A stretch of DNA of 64,000 bases from Phaffia rhodozyma (GCA_014706385.1 JACGZH010000008.1:1364001-1428000), one strand, 5' to 3'. Positions 46,428-57,322 are shown, counted from the stretch's first letter. Notes: generated by a model not told the origin, from the sequence alone. A program made the numbers and translations.

Positions 46428-46513
46428 TGCCGTCAGCCTGAATCGAACAGGCGACCTTATGATTGCGGACAGATGTCTTCAGTCATACGCTCCACCAATT
46501 GAGCTATGACGGC
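46428..46513 (-). tRNA. tRNA-Phe-GAA: tRNA-Phe(GAA), copy 5
   Basis: Counterpart of 7857-7942, with intron. Confidence 0.94.
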
Positions 46514-46708
46514 CGATGACAGTCAGCGCCGTCCATCAGGCCATGGCCCGTCTGGGTGGCTGTCGGGCCGTCGGGCCGTCCGGCTGGCACTCACTCGGTC
46601 GGTCTCAGCCGGGTCGGTGTGTGTGCTGACGCGGCAGGCAAAACATGCTGGGCACTGACCGTCAGCGTGTGCTGTCTGAGTGCTCGGACACAGCAGGCGA
46701 CCATCCCA

Positions 46709-46781
46709 TGCCCTGTAGCTCAGTTGGTAGAGCGTGGAGCTGTTAACTCCAAGGTCTACGGTTCGAGCCCGTACGGGGCAG
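46709..46781 (+). tRNA. tRNA-Asn-GTT: tRNA-Asn(GTT), copy 5
   Basis: Counterpart of 8139-8211; same length. Confidence 0.94.
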
Positions 46782-46974
46782 TCTTTTTGTCGTCTTTTTG
46801 TCGTCTTTTGTCGTCTTTGTCGTCTTTTTGTCTCCTCATTTTTTTTCCCTCTCCCTTTCCTGTGCAGTACTTCCCCTCTCGTCTTCTGCCGTCCATGAGG
46901 TGTGCGTGTTCTTGGTATGTTCTTGCGATGGACATCATCCATCTTCCACCAGCATGCTCGGCCGGCAAGAAAAA

Positions 46975-47047
46975 AGGAGTCACCCGGGATTGAACCAGGG
47001 ACCTGCTGGGTTGCAACCAGCCGCAACTACCGCTGTGCTATAACTCC
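46975..47047 (-). tRNA. tRNA-Cys-GCA: tRNA-Cys(GCA), copy 5
   Basis: Counterpart of 8375-8447; same length. Confidence 0.94.
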
Positions 47048-47331
47048 GTATGAGGCTGCCGCGCCATCGGACAGATCATCCACAGGCACGCTTGCACACA
47101 TGCACACAGCACAGTGGCAGCCGCTTTGTCGTCCTGCGATCGAGTAGTGGCAGCTGTGGACGCAACATCGCCCGGTGCGACCAGGCCGGCGTCACAGATG
47201 CTGCATCTGCACAGAGAAAACAAAAGGAACAAAGGAGCAGAAAAAAACAGGAAAAAAGAGCAAAAAAGAGCAAGAAAAAAGAGCAAGAAAAAAGAGCAAA
47301 AAGAAAAAAAGAAAAAAAAAAACAAAAAGAG

Positions 47332-47403
47332 TAGTCGCACCCAGAGTCGAACTGGGGTCGTGAGTGTGTTAGACTCAAGTGATAACCGTTACACCATGCA
47401 ACT
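47332..47403 (-). tRNA. tRNA-Val-AAC: tRNA-Val(AAC), copy 5
   Basis: Counterpart of 8717-8788; same length. Confidence 0.94.
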
Positions 47404-47594
47404 CTGATGACTGCCGGTCTCTGCCCAGTATCCTACTCATCGACCAGGCACCGCTCGCTCCGCCGTCTGCCCGCCCGCCGCTGTGTGTCCATCGGTCGGC
47501 CGGCCCATCAGCCCGATCGTGCGACACCGGGACCATGCCTGCCGACAAGCTGGCCCTCAGACGAGGCAGCCCGGGGAGAAAACAAAAAGGATCG

Positions 47595-47667
47595 TTCCCC
47601 ATCCGGGAGTCGAACCCGGGTCCTCAGCGTGAAAAGCTGATATCGTAAACCGTTTGACCAATGAGGA
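47595..47667 (-). tRNA. tRNA-Glu-TTC: tRNA-Glu(TTC), copy 5
   Basis: Counterpart of 8981-9053; same length. Confidence 0.94.
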
Positions 47668-47809
47668 CTAGTACAAGCACGCCGAATCGGTCGAGTCGTC
47701 TGCAGTCGTCTGCAGTCGTGCGCAGTCGTGTGCAGCCTGCTCCGTCGTGCGGTAGGCTGTGAGCGGGTGGCCGCCGGTCAGCATGCTTCCGACCGGACGG
47801 CGCAAAAAG

Positions 47810-47881
47810 TGGACCCAGCAGGGATTGAACCCGCGGCCTTTCGCATGCAAAGCGAATGTGATACCACTACACCATAAGCCC
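47810..47881 (-). tRNA. tRNA-Ala-TGC: tRNA-Ala(TGC), copy 5
   Basis: Intact 72-nt form. Confidence 0.94.
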
Positions 47882-48055
47882 GTGTGGGATGGAGGCGTGG
47901 TGTGTCGGCCGGTGGGGCGAAGTGCGGTGCGGTGCGGTGAGGTGCGGTAAGGTGCGGTGCGGTAAGGTGCGGTGAGGTGAGGTCTGGTATGATGCTATCA
48001 GAAACAGAGTCTTGGTTGCAAAACCACACGGAACCTCTCGGCGGGGGGCAAAAGA

Positions 48056-48137
48056 TGAACAGAGGGGGATTCGAACCCCCGCATCTTGCGATATCAGAAC
48101 TTGAGTCTGACGCCTTAGACCGCTCGGCCATCTGTCC
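48056..48137 (-). tRNA. tRNA-Leu-CAA: tRNA-Leu(CAA), copy 5
   Basis: Counterpart of 9406-9487; same length. Confidence 0.94.
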
Positions 48138-48246
48138 GGATGGGGTGCGTGAGGTGTGTGTGGGTCCGGGAGTGTGCGGGAGTGTGCGGGAGTGTGCGGG
48201 AGTGTGGGCCGGGTAGAGCGAGTGCACCCTGCCCGGGCACACACAC

Positions 48247-48332
48247 GCCCCGTTGGCAGAATGGTAACGCGTCTCCTTCCTACTGTCTGGTGAGAGAGGT
48301 GAAGATTCTGGGTTCAATCCCCAGGCGGGGTT
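48247..48332 (+). tRNA. tRNA-Arg-CCT: tRNA-Arg(CCT), copy 6
   Basis: Counterpart of 15-100; same length. Confidence 0.92.
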
Positions 48333-48528
48333 TCTCTTTTTTTGCGGCGGGCGTGGTTGGGGTGTGAGTGGGGTGTGAGTGGGGTGTGGTTGGGGTGTGG
48401 TTGAGGTGTGAGTGAGAAGGTGGGTGAGAATGTGGGTGTACACGTGAGACGTTGGTATGCTGGCGGGTGTAGAGTGTGCACTGTATGCGCAGGGTATAGG
48501 ACTGATGTATGTGGACCCTCCCATCAAC

Positions 48529-48600
48529 GGGATGTTCGTATAATGGTTATTATTCCAGATTTCCATTCTGGAGACAGGTGTTCGATTCACCTACATCTCA
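48529..48600 (+). tRNA. tRNA-Gly-TCC: tRNA-Gly(TCC), copy 6
   Basis: Counterpart of 333-404; same length. Confidence 0.94.
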
Positions 48601-48766
48601 TTTTTGTCATTTTTTTTTGTGCGCGTGGCGGGGGCGGAGGCGTGGCAGTACAAGACACTGGGCGGACGGCGGCAAGACTCTGAGGCACACGACCGGGGCG
48701 TGGGAGGGGCTAGTTGGGTGGCGGCGTTGGTGTCTAGGGGTACGGGCCGGGCTGGGGACTATAACC

Positions 48767-48860
48767 GCCCTGTTAGCTCAATCGGTAGAGCGTCAGACTC
48801 TTACCCAGTCTCTTGACAGTTGGCATCTGAAGGCTGGGGGTTCGACCCCCCCATGGGGCT
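48767..48860 (+). tRNA. tRNA-Lys-CTT: tRNA-Lys(CTT), copy 6
   Basis: Counterpart of 573-666, with intron. Confidence 0.92.
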
Positions 48861-49079
48861 AGCTTCGTTTTTGTGTGTGGTGTGATTTTGTTTCTGTTTC
48901 TGTTTCTGTTTCTGTTTTCGTTCTTTGTGTTTTTGTTTGCTGGCTTGGTGTGCTTGGTGGGCCGTCGACGGTGGAAGGGTGCATGGAGGGTTGAACAGAG
49001 GTGAGAGGTGGGTCGGCTGGTGGGTCGCGCGGGCATGTCTGACGATCTGGGCTGGTAGCACGGACAGACAGACACACAC

Positions 49080-49152
49080 GGGGATTTAGCTCAGTTGGCA
49101 GAGCGCAATCTTAGCATGGTTGAGGTCGTGAGTTCGATTCTTACAATCTCCA
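49080..49152 (+). tRNA. tRNA-Ala-AGC: tRNA-Ala(AGC), copy 6
   Basis: Counterpart of 885-957; same length. Confidence 0.95.
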
Positions 49153-49361
49153 CTTTTTTGTGTCGTTTTTATGTGTTTTTTTGTGTTTTTGGTAGTCTTT
49201 TTTTTTTTTTCCGCCCGCTGCCTTTTTTGCACTCTCTTCTTTCGCTCTGCTCCTCTCGGTCATGCTCCGTCCTGCCCACCACATCACACACCATGTGTTG
49301 CACCGAGACAGGCCGGCTGCTGCGAGCACACTGGCCGACCGGCCGGACAGGCCTTCATCCA

Positions 49362-49454
49362 GGTGAGGTGGCCGAGTGGTCTAAGGCGCTGTGTTAAGGC
49401 TCTTTCTATGCCCCGCAGTCAGTAATGGCGCGAGTTCGAATCTCGCCCTCATCA
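49362..49454 (+). tRNA. tRNA-Leu-AAG: tRNA-Leu(AAG), copy 6
   Basis: Counterpart of 1167-1259, with intron. Confidence 0.94.
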
Positions 49455-49625
49455 CTTTTTGTCCGGCCGGCACGGGCCGTGCCTCTCGGGTCTGCCTGGC
49501 CGGGCTGTGCTCTCAGGTGCGGTGCCATGGTAGTATGATGCCACGTTGCAACACTGCCACACCCCCTTGCTGTCTGCCGGTCCGTTTTGGACTGTGGACT
49601 GAATGAACAGACCGTACAGCATCCA

Positions 49626-49696
49626 ACAGCTGTGGTGAAATGGTATCATTGGTGCTTGCCATGCACTAGGCCGGGGTTCGATTCCCCGCGGTTGTA
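49626..49696 (+). tRNA. tRNA-Gly-GCC: tRNA-Gly(GCC), copy 6
   Basis: Counterpart of 1431-1501; the T-run now directly follows the discriminator A. Confidence 0.92.
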
Positions 49697-49882
49697 TTTT
49701 TTTTCTCGTCCCACACACCGATCGGCTCTGTGCTGGCGGGTGCACATCTGCCGATCGTCCGTGTTCGGTCTCGCCGCTGGTGCGATGATGGTGTGTGCTG
49801 CCGTTCGGACGAGCAGTGCGTCTGTGCCGACACAGGGGCAGGACACGAAGGACGTACCGACGCGCTCGGTGGACACCAACCG

Positions 49883-49955
49883 TCCTTCTTAGCTCAGTTG
49901 GTAGAGCGCGACACTAGTAATGTCGAGGTCAGTCGTTCAAATCGGCTAGCAGGAA
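49883..49955 (+). tRNA. tRNA-Thr-AGT: tRNA-Thr(AGT), copy 6
   Basis: Counterpart of 1693-1765; same length. Confidence 0.92.
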
Positions 49956-50146
49956 CATTCTTCTTTTTTTTTATTCTCCGTTCCGTTCATTTCTTCTTCT
50001 TCTTTTTCTGTTGTATCCTTCCCTGTCGCCCCGGCGGGCGTCTGGTCGACGCGTGCTCGTTAGGGTTCCGCACAAAGCACAGCACCACACCACACCACAC
50101 ACCACAAACGACACCACAAACACACACAACGCAGGGAAAGCATGCT

Positions 50147-50245
50147 GGTGAAGTGGCCGAGTGGTCTAAGGCGCTGTGTTTAGGTCTCTCTTCCGAGTCC
50201 AGACCGCAGTCAGTAATGGCGCGAGTTCAAATCTCGTCTTCATCA
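50147..50245 (+). tRNA. tRNA-Leu-TAG: tRNA-Leu(TAG), copy 6
   Basis: Counterpart of 1965-2063, with intron. Confidence 0.94.
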
Positions 50246-50280
50246 TTCCTTTTGTCCCGGCCGGGGGGGGCAGGGCAGCT

Positions 50281-50362
50281 GGGGATTTAGGCTAGTTGGT
50301 AAACTGGACGCTTCGCACTGTCGATCATGTGTCATTCCTGGGTTCGATTCCCGGAGTCTCCA
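50281..50362 (+). tRNA. tRNA-Ala-CGC: tRNA-Ala(CGC), copy 6
   Basis: Counterpart of 2099-2180, with intron. Confidence 0.92.
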
Positions 50363-50517
50363 TCTCTTTTTGGTGTGTTTCGGTGGTTTTGTTTTATCTT
50401 GGCGTATTTGATTTCGTTGCATTTCATATGGCATGTTGTGTGTCGTGTTCTGTGTGTCTTTCTTGGTCTGCTGCCCACCGGCTTGTGCTCACCGCTCACC
50501 GAGCGGCGTCCATCCAA

Positions 50518-50627
50518 GGCCGTTTGGCGGAGTGGTCTAACGCGGTAGCCTCGAACGAGTCCCCTCTGTGGGACGACGCGACAGCTACTTTCTTCTGAAG
50601 GCGTAGGTTCAAATCCTACAGCGGTCG
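50518..50627 (+). tRNA. tRNA-Ser-CGA: tRNA-Ser(CGA), copy 6, variant variable arm
   Basis: Counterpart of 2338-2447; the variable arm reads CTACTTTCTTCTG rather than CTACTCTTCTCTG. Confidence 0.92.
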
Positions 50628-50766
50628 TCCTTTCTCTTTTTCTTTTTGCCCACTTCCGTTCTCTCTGCCTTCTGTCGCGTCGATCCTTCCTTGCTGTGTG
50701 TTTGCTGTCTCCGCATGCTCACACCCCGCCAGGCAGACAGACAGACGGGCTGAGGGCTGCCATCGT

Positions 50767-50860
50767 GCGTGATTGGTGTAGTGGTATCACGCCAAGTTTG
50801 GGCACACTTTCTGCCGTGCACATCTCTTGGAGGTCTTCGGTTCAATCCCGGAATCGCGCC
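50767..50860 (+). tRNA. tRNA-Pro-TGG: tRNA-Pro(TGG), copy 6
   Basis: Counterpart of 2591-2684, with intron. Confidence 0.94.
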
Positions 50861-50998
50861 TTTTTGTTCGGCCCGTCTGGGTGGCGGTGGCGTGGTCGGT
50901 GTAGGGTTACTTGCTGTGTCAGTTGCTGTGTTACTTGCTGTGCTACTCATAGGATTACCCGCCACATAGCGTCCGCTGTTACCCTATGCTGTGTACTC

Positions 50999-51181
50999 TT
51001 TTTTTTTTTCTTTTTCTTTTTTCCTCTCCCGTTTTTTCTTTGTCCTTTTTCTTTCCTCTTTTTTCCTCTTTTTCCTCTTTTTTCCCTTCTTTTTCCCTTT
51101 TTTCCCCCTCTTTTCCCCTCTTTTCCTTCTTTTCCTCTTTCCTTTTTTCTTCTTTTTCTTCTTTTTTCTTCTTTTTTTTCT
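50999..51181. repeat. Polypyrimidine tract, copy 6
   Basis: 183 bp of T and C with one G. Confidence 0.85.
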
Positions 51182-51366
51182 GTCAACGATAGATGCATCA
51201 ATATAGAAAGAGAAAAAGACATATGGCAGAAAGACAACAGCATAACAATGGCAACACAGTAAAAACATAGCGAGAACACAACGAGAACACAACCATGCAA
51301 TGCAATGCACCCAGCAACACAGTGTCAACACAACAGAAAGACCAAAACAAAAGAAGGCAAAGATCC

Positions 51367-51463
51367 TCGTAGTCAGACGCCTTACCGCTGGGCCACTCGG
51401 CCAGAGCGAATGGGTGGTGGGACCACTAGACCAAGACGGGGTTCGAACCCGCGATTTCCTGAT
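51367..51463 (-). tRNA. tRNA-Arg-ACG: Permuted tRNA-Arg(ACG), copy 6
   Basis: Counterpart of 3144-3240; same length and layout. Confidence 0.84.
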
Positions 51464-51696
51464 GCATACAAGCTGGCAGCCGGCCATGACGACCGTTCCA
51501 CCATCTTTGCCTTTAGCTTTCGTCTGGTTGTGTGGATGTATGGCCAAGTGGATGTGTGGGCGTTGGCTCTGCTAGGGTTATCCGAGGCGGTGGGCGTCCG
51601 GCCGATCCGTCCGATCGCCCATCGGATATCGGACGTCGGACGTCGGACGTCGAGCCCCGGAGTACGGAGCCCGGCGGAGAAAAGGCCGTGTCGATC

Positions 51697-51779
51697 GGTC
51701 GCCTGGTCTAGTGGTATGACGCTTGCTTCACATCTCACCCGTGCGCAATAGGTCGCCAGTTCGATCCTGGCGGTGACCA
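51697..51779 (+). tRNA. tRNA-Val-CAC: tRNA-Val(CAC), copy 6, one base shorter
   Basis: Counterpart of 3474-3557 with one G missing near the intron's 3' end. Confidence 0.9.
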
Positions 51780-52000
51780 TGACGTCTTTTTGCCCTCAGC
51801 ACACGCCACGATGGACAGACCGAGAGAAGCCATCGCAAGATAAGATGCATGATAAGATACACAGCCAGCCGACAGAGATGGCAGATAAGATCGACAGACA
51901 CGATCGATCGGCAGCAGAAAGAAAGAAGATAAGATGGCGATAAAGACAAAAGACAAAAGACAAAGATAAAGAGATAAAAGCCAGGTCGGCAAAAAGACAA

Positions 52001-52100
52001 GGCGCGATCCCGGGATTGAACCGAGGACCTCCGTCAGACACGTGTTTCATGCGAGCCAGCAAAGCCCGAAGACGGCGTGATACCACTACACCAATCCCGC
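52001..52100 (-). tRNA. tRNA-Pro-CGG: tRNA-Pro(CGG), copy 6
   Basis: Counterpart of 3778-3877, with intron. Confidence 0.93.
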
Positions 52101-52178
52101 CAGTGATCGCACAGGCCTGGCCGGTCAGTTTGTCGGTCTCCAGCCGGCCGTCCGTCCGTCCGTCCGGGAGGCAAAAGA

Positions 52179-52276
52179 TACTCCATATGAGGTTCGAACT
52201 CATGATCCTTGTTAAGCACTAGAGGCACGGACGGCAACCTATAAGAACAATGCGATAACCACTTCGCCAATGGAGT
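52179..52276 (-). tRNA. tRNA-Ile-TAT: tRNA-Ile(TAT), copy 6
   Basis: Counterpart of 3957-4054, with intron. Confidence 0.94.
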
Positions 52277-52452
52277 AAAGGTAAGCGTCGGTGGAAAAAG
52301 ACGAGAGATGACAAGACAGGACGAGACAGGACGAGACAGGACGAGAGAAGGCCGCACCGGACGGACGCACACGCCAGACCGGGCCGAGTCCGACAGAAGA
52401 CGGCACAGGCGGCAGGAGGGAGGACGGGAAAAAGAGGGCGAAAAAAAAGGAA

Positions 52453-52535
52453 AGGTCCTACTCAGATTCGAACTGGGGATTCGAGAAGGTGAGTCAATCA
52501 GAATCTCGCGTGATAACCAACTTCACCATAGAACC
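52453..52535 (-). tRNA. tRNA-Gln-CTG: tRNA-Gln(CTG), copy 6
   Basis: 83-nt form with an intact D-stem. Confidence 0.93.
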
Positions 52536-52728
52536 GGTCGTTGTCGGCCTATTGCCCTCGCGAGTCTCGTTCGGCGGTGTGTGTCCGCTGGCAAGGGTCC
52601 GTCGGCGCGTGTCGCTGGCAGGTGTGCTTACATCGCTGGCCGACCTGTCCGCCCGCCGCACGTGGCCCGGCCGGCATGACACGCACGGCCGACCCGATAC
52701 CACACAGCGGACATCGGAGCAAAAAGCA

Positions 52729-52801
52729 AGCCCAAACGCGGATTTGAACCACGGACCTCACCGTTACGAGCGGCGCACTATAACCACTTAGCTATTCGGG
52801 C
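52729..52801 (-). tRNA. tRNA-Thr-CGT: tRNA-Thr(CGT), copy 6
   Basis: Counterpart of 4493-4565; same length. Confidence 0.94.
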
Positions 52802-52953
52802 CTGGTGCCCGTCGCCCGGTCGTGTTGTCTCTAAGGGTGTTGGTGTGTCGATGTGTTGGGTGTACCGGTGTGGTCAGGACCCGGCCCACACCGTCCGCTC
52901 GGCCAGACGTAGCCCATCGAGGTCGACCGCCGGGGCGGCTGGGCAGTCAACGT

Positions 52954-53039
52954 GCCTGGGTAGTTTAGTGGTAAAACGTAGGTCTATACCGTCACCCGAG
53001 TGTGATCCTCAGCCGCGAGTTCGATTCTCGCTCTGGGCA
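52954..53039 (+). tRNA. tRNA-Met-CAT: Elongator tRNA-Met, copy 6, anticodon damaged
   Basis: Counterpart of 4718-4804 with one C missing: GGTCTCATACC reads GGTCTATACC, so the CAT anticodon is lost. Either a broken copy or a sequence error. Confidence 0.82.
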
Positions 53040-53279
53040 ACTCTTTTTTTTCCTCTTTTGCTGTGTTCCCATCCTTCCTGATGGTTGGTGGGCGGCCGGG
53101 CTGGGCCAGGCGGAGGTGCGGTCGGATCCGGCCGTCAGATGGGCTGAGCATGACGGCAGTGGAAGTGGGCGGCGGTGGCGGTGGCGGTGGCGTCGGCAGT
53201 GCTGATGACGACGACGAAGCTGCTGCGCAGAGTCCGCTTGGACGAGAATCTATCCGGACAAACGGTGCTGGCAACCACC

Positions 53280-53368
53280 CGCCGCTTAGCTCATCTGGAA
53301 GAGCGCGTTGGTTTGTAAAGGATACACTTGTTCACCGAAGGCACTCGGTTCGATCCCGAGAGCGGCGA
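53280..53368 (+). tRNA. tRNA-Tyr-GTA: tRNA-Tyr(GTA), copy 6, two extra bases
   Basis: Counterpart of 5053-5139 with GC duplicated before the anticodon stem (GAGCGCGTTGG). Confidence 0.86.
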
Positions 53369-53589
53369 TCTTGTTTTTTTGCCTTTTGCTTTTTGTTCTT
53401 TTTTGTTCTTTTTTTTCTGCCTTGTGGGCTGCTTCCTCTTTGACTGCTAGGGTTCCTGCCTTCGGTCCAGTCCGGTCGCTCTCACGCAGCATGCGCACTG
53501 TCTGGCCAGACGGGCGATGCGACCGATGACGTTCTCCCCAGCTGCTGCTGCCGATGTAGTGGTCACCGGGCAGGGCAGCGATCATATCT

Positions 53590-53688
53590 GGCCGATTGGT
53601 GTAGTGGCTATCACAGCAGTTTTCGGTACTCGTCCGCAAGGTCGTCTTCGCTCGCTGCTGGTCGTCGGTTCGATCCCGACATCGGTCT
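53590..53688 (+). tRNA. tRNA-Arg-TCG: tRNA-Arg(TCG), copy 6
   Basis: Intact 99-nt form with intron. Confidence 0.93.
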
Positions 53689-53901
53689 AAATGTTCACTT
53701 TTTGTGTCCCCCTTTCTTTTTTGCCCTCCTTTTTGCCCTTCTTTTTCTCTGCACGCTCTCTCTGCACTCTGTTTCTATCGGCCGTTGTGTGGGTCACTGT
53801 CTGTCCGACGGTCTGGCCTGTGTGCGCGTGCCACCACGGTCGAGGCCAGGTCGACACAGCTCCCTGTGGTGGGGCAGGCAGACGGGCGGGAAAACAAAAA
53901 A

Positions 53902-53975
53902 AGACCCATACCCGACTTGAACGGATGACCTCAAGATTTGGAATCTTGCGCTGCTACCAACTGAGCTAATGGGTC
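53902..53975 (-). tRNA. tRNA-Trp-CCA: tRNA-Trp(CCA), copy 6
   Basis: Counterpart of 5685-5758; same length. Confidence 0.94.
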
Positions 53976-54132
53976 GCTTGCCCGGAGGCTCCGTGCCCAG
54001 AGGGTATGTCGAGCGCCCGGCTGGCTGGCCGTACAGACGGTGGCACCATGCGGCCGGCTTGCAGGCCTCCAGCACGGACGGCCGGACGGGGGCCAGGGAA
54101 AAAACCGAGGGAAAACGAGCAAAAAGACAATG

Positions 54133-54204
54133 TTGCCAAGGCCCGTCTCGATCAGGCGACCTCCGGGTTATGAGCCCGGCGCGCTTCCACTGCGCTACTT
54201 GGCA
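54133..54204 (-). tRNA. tRNA-iMet-CAT: Initiator tRNA-Met(CAT), copy 6
   Basis: Counterpart of 5915-5986; same length. Confidence 0.94.
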
Positions 54205-54412
54205 TTGATGGGAGACCATGGCTGAGGAGTGTGTATGTGGTGTCGGCCGCAGGTCACGTGCCGGTGTCGATGTCAGTGTCGACGTCAGTGTCGATGCCAG
54301 TGCCAGCACCAGTGTCATTACCAATGCCAGTGTCAATGCCAGTCACACCATCGACTGGTGCGACCGACGGTACACCTGGCCATGGTCTGCCGGGTGGGCC
54401 TGACAGTCATCG

Positions 54413-54486
54413 GATCGATTAGCTCAGTTGGTTAGAGCGTGGTGCTAATAACGCCAAGGTCGCGGGTTCGACCCCCTCATTGATCA
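54413..54486 (+). tRNA. tRNA-Ile-AAT: tRNA-Ile(AAT), copy 6
   Basis: Counterpart of 6195-6268; same length. Confidence 0.94.
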
Positions 54487-54741
54487 CTTTTTCTTTCTTT
54501 TTCTAATTTTCGCCATCTTTTTTTGCCATCTTTTTTGCACCCCTCCTGTTCTCGACCGTTGCGGTCTGTGTGGCATTGTTGTCGACTGGCACGCTCCATG
54601 GTGAGCGATGCAGTGTTGTGACGGTGTGACGATGTGGTGGTGCAGTGGCGACGATGGGAACGCAGATATACACCCGGCTGTGCTGGACAGTGTCCGACCA
54701 GACATGGGCCTATGGTGTCTGGGCTGGGCTGGAGGCATCGT

Positions 54742-54828
54742 GCATGCTTGTGTAGTGGTATCGCGCCATGTTAGGGTCTTTGCGCCTTGTCTCATGGAGG
54801 TCCTCAGTTCAATCCTGGGAAGCGTGCC
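54742..54828 (+). tRNA. tRNA-Pro-AGG: tRNA-Pro(AGG), copy 6, altered
   Basis: Counterpart of 6525-6611 with one G lost at the D-arm start and one A gained next to the T-stem. Confidence 0.85.
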
Positions 54829-55040
54829 TTTTTTCCTTTTCCTTCGTTCTTGTTTCCTTTTCCCGAGCGCTTCCTGTCGCTCTTCGTTGTTTTCTGCCAC
54901 TTTTCACTCACTTTTTGCCACTCTCCGCCACTTTCTCGGCAGCAGACAAGCGATGTGTTGCACCCGGTGGAGGAGCGTCTCTGACGCCATGGACAAGCTG
55001 TCTGGAACAAGGTGTCTGGACACGGATGACAGCCATCAAG

Positions 55041-55112
55041 TCCTCAATTGTCTAACGGCTATGATAACCGCCTCTCACGCGGTAGGCCCGGGTTCGACTC
55101 CCGGTTGGGGAT
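55041..55112 (+). tRNA. tRNA-Glu-CTC: tRNA-Glu(CTC), copy 6
   Basis: Counterpart of 6807-6878; same length. Confidence 0.94.
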
Positions 55113-55343
55113 CTCTCTTTTGGTCTTTTCTTTTGCTCTCGTTTCTTTTTTTCTTTTTTTCCTTGTCCTTCTTTCCTTTCGTCTTTCTGTTTCGTCTTGT
55201 TTTTGTATGTCCGTTCTGACCACTGGTATCAGCGCTGGGTGTGTGCCTGCGGGTACTGTGTGGTTGAATGCACGGTATGGGGTGCATGCACCGGCCAGCT
55301 GTCCAGCCACCTGGCGAGCGGACAAGGCTGACAACCAACCGAC

Positions 55344-55415
55344 TCTTGGATGGTCTAACGGTTATGATTTCCGCCTGTCACGCGGGAGACCGGGGTTCGA
55401 CTCCCCGTCCGGGAG
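55344..55415 (+). tRNA. tRNA-Asp-GTC: tRNA-Asp(GTC), copy 6
   Basis: Counterpart of 7095-7166; same length. Confidence 0.95.
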
Positions 55416-55793
55416 CACTTTTTGCCTTTTGCTCCTCTCTTTGTACTTGCATTTGTACTTGCATTTGCATTTGCATTTGCATCTGCATTTGCATTTTTCT
55501 TTCCATTCTCTTTGCTGTACAGCTGTATGGTTGTCTTGCTTGTTGTGTTTGTCCGGTCGACGGCCATCGATCGTTATCTTTTTTTCTTTGGTCTGTATGT
55601 CTCCTTCTTTTTCTCTTTCTTTTTCTTTTGCTCTCTTTGACGGCGCATGTTTGGCAGCACACGCTCCGAAAGACGCACCGAGCACAGCACAGCACAGCAC
55701 AGCACGCCGACACGTGTGCGCTGGGCAGACCAACTGGCTGGATGGCTGTTGAGCACAGGCTATGGGCAGTCGATCGGCAGACCGAGACCATAC

Positions 55794-55876
55794 GCTGTCT
55801 TAATCAAGTGGTCTACGATGAGAGATTAGAAATCTCTTCCTCTTTGAGGGCGCAGGTTCGAATCCTGCAGACAGCT
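55794..55876 (+). tRNA. tRNA-Ser-AGA: tRNA-Ser(AGA), copy 6
   Basis: Intact 83-nt form. Confidence 0.93.
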
Positions 55877-56100
55877 TTCTTTTGCACCCTGTACTTTGCC
55901 ACCGTGGCCTTTGCTCTTTTTGCTTTTTTTTTTCTTCTTCTTCTCTTCTATGCCTTTGCCTATGTGTGTCTATGGTTGTCGTTCATGTATGCATAGTACG
56001 CACACACCGGGCAGCCAGCCCAAACAAAAAAAAAAGACGGCCACACCATCGAAGCCATCCTCACTGACACACAGAGCGAGGACCGGAAAAAAAAAAGGGA

Positions 56101-56186
56101 TGCCGTCAGCCTGAATCGAACAGGCGACCTTATGATTGCGGACAGATGTCTTCAGTCATACGCTCCACCAATTGAGCTATGACGGC
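56101..56186 (-). tRNA. tRNA-Phe-GAA: tRNA-Phe(GAA), copy 6
   Basis: Counterpart of 7857-7942, with intron. Confidence 0.94.
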
Positions 56187-56381
56187 CGATGACAGTCAGC
56201 GCCGTCCATCAGGCCATGGCCCGTCTGGGTGGCTGTCGGGCCGTCGGGCCGTCCGGCTGGCACTCACTCGGTCGGTCTCAGCCGGGTCGGTGTGTGTGCT
56301 GACGCGGCAGGCAAAACATGCTGGGCACTGACCGTCAGCGTGTGCTGTCTGAGTGCTCGGACACAGCAGGCGACCATCCCA

Positions 56382-56454
56382 TGCCCTTGTAGCTCAGTGG
56401 TAGAGCGTGGAGCTGTTAACTCCAAGGTCTACGGTTCGAGCCCGTACGGGGCAG
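56382..56454 (+). tRNA. tRNA-Asn-GTT: tRNA-Asn(GTT), copy 6, altered
   Basis: Counterpart of 8139-8211 with one T gained in the acceptor (GCCCTTGTAG) and one T lost in the D-loop. Confidence 0.86.
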
Positions 56455-56637
56455 TCTTTTTGTCGTCTTTTTGTCGTCTTTTTGTCGTCTTTTTGTCTCC
56501 TAATTTTTTTTCCCTCTCCCTTCCTGTGCAGTACTTCCCCTCTCGTCTTCTGCCGTCCATGAGGTGTGCGTGTTCTTGGTATGTTCTTGCGATGGACATC
56601 ATCCATCTTCCACCAGCATGCTCGGCCGGCAAGAAAA

Positions 56638-56709
56638 AGGAGTCACCGGGATTGAACCAGGGACCTGCTGGGTTGCAACCAGCCGCAACTACCGCTGTGC
56701 TATAACTCC
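56638..56709 (-). tRNA. tRNA-Cys-GCA: tRNA-Cys(GCA), copy 6, one base shorter
   Basis: Counterpart of 8375-8447 with the same C deletion as copy 4. Confidence 0.9.
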
Positions 56710-56986
56710 GTATGAGGCTGCCGCGCCATCGGACAGATCATCCCACAGGCACGCTTGCACACATGCACACAGCACAGTGGCAGCCGCTTGTCGTCCTGCG
56801 ATCGAGTAGTGGCAGCTGTGGACGCAACATCGCCCGGTGCGACCAGGCCGGCGTCACAGATGCTGCATCTGCACAGAGAAAACAAAAGGAACAAAGGAGC
56901 AGAAAAAAGAACAGGAAAAAGAGCAAGAAAAAGAGCAAGAAAAAAGAGCAAGAAAAAAGAGCAAAAAGAACAAAAGAACAACAGAG

Positions 56987-57058
56987 TAGTCGCACCCAGA
57001 GTCGAACTGGGGTCGTGAGTGTGTTAGACTCAAGTGATAACCGTTACACCATGCAACT
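56987..57058 (-). tRNA. tRNA-Val-AAC: tRNA-Val(AAC), copy 6
   Basis: Counterpart of 8717-8788; same length. Confidence 0.94.
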
Positions 57059-57249
57059 CTGATGACTGCGGTCTCTGCCCAGTATCCTACTCATCGACCA
57101 GGCACCGCTCGCTCCGCCGTCCTGCCCGCCCGCCGCTGTGTGTCCATCGGTCGGCCCGGCCATCAGCCCGATCGTGCGACACCGGGACCATGCCTGCCGA
57201 CAAGCTGGCCCTCAGACGAGGCAGCCCGGGGAGAAAACAAAAAGGATCG

Positions 57250-57322
57250 TTCCCCATCCGGGAGTCGAACCCGGGTCCTCAGCGTGAAAAGCTGATATCG
57301 TAAACCGTTTGACCAATGAGGA
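57250..57322 (-). tRNA. tRNA-Glu-TTC: tRNA-Glu(TTC), copy 6
   Basis: Counterpart of 8981-9053; same length. Confidence 0.94.

Larger units (their letters stand above)
38534..48232. repeat. tRNA array unit, copy 5 (type B)
   Basis: Full copy, 9699 bp. Type B markers throughout, including the rearranged GT minisatellite, extra TTTCTG units and a doubled CAGTGTCAACA near 41.64 kb. Only Lys(CTT) is clearly altered. Confidence 0.97.
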
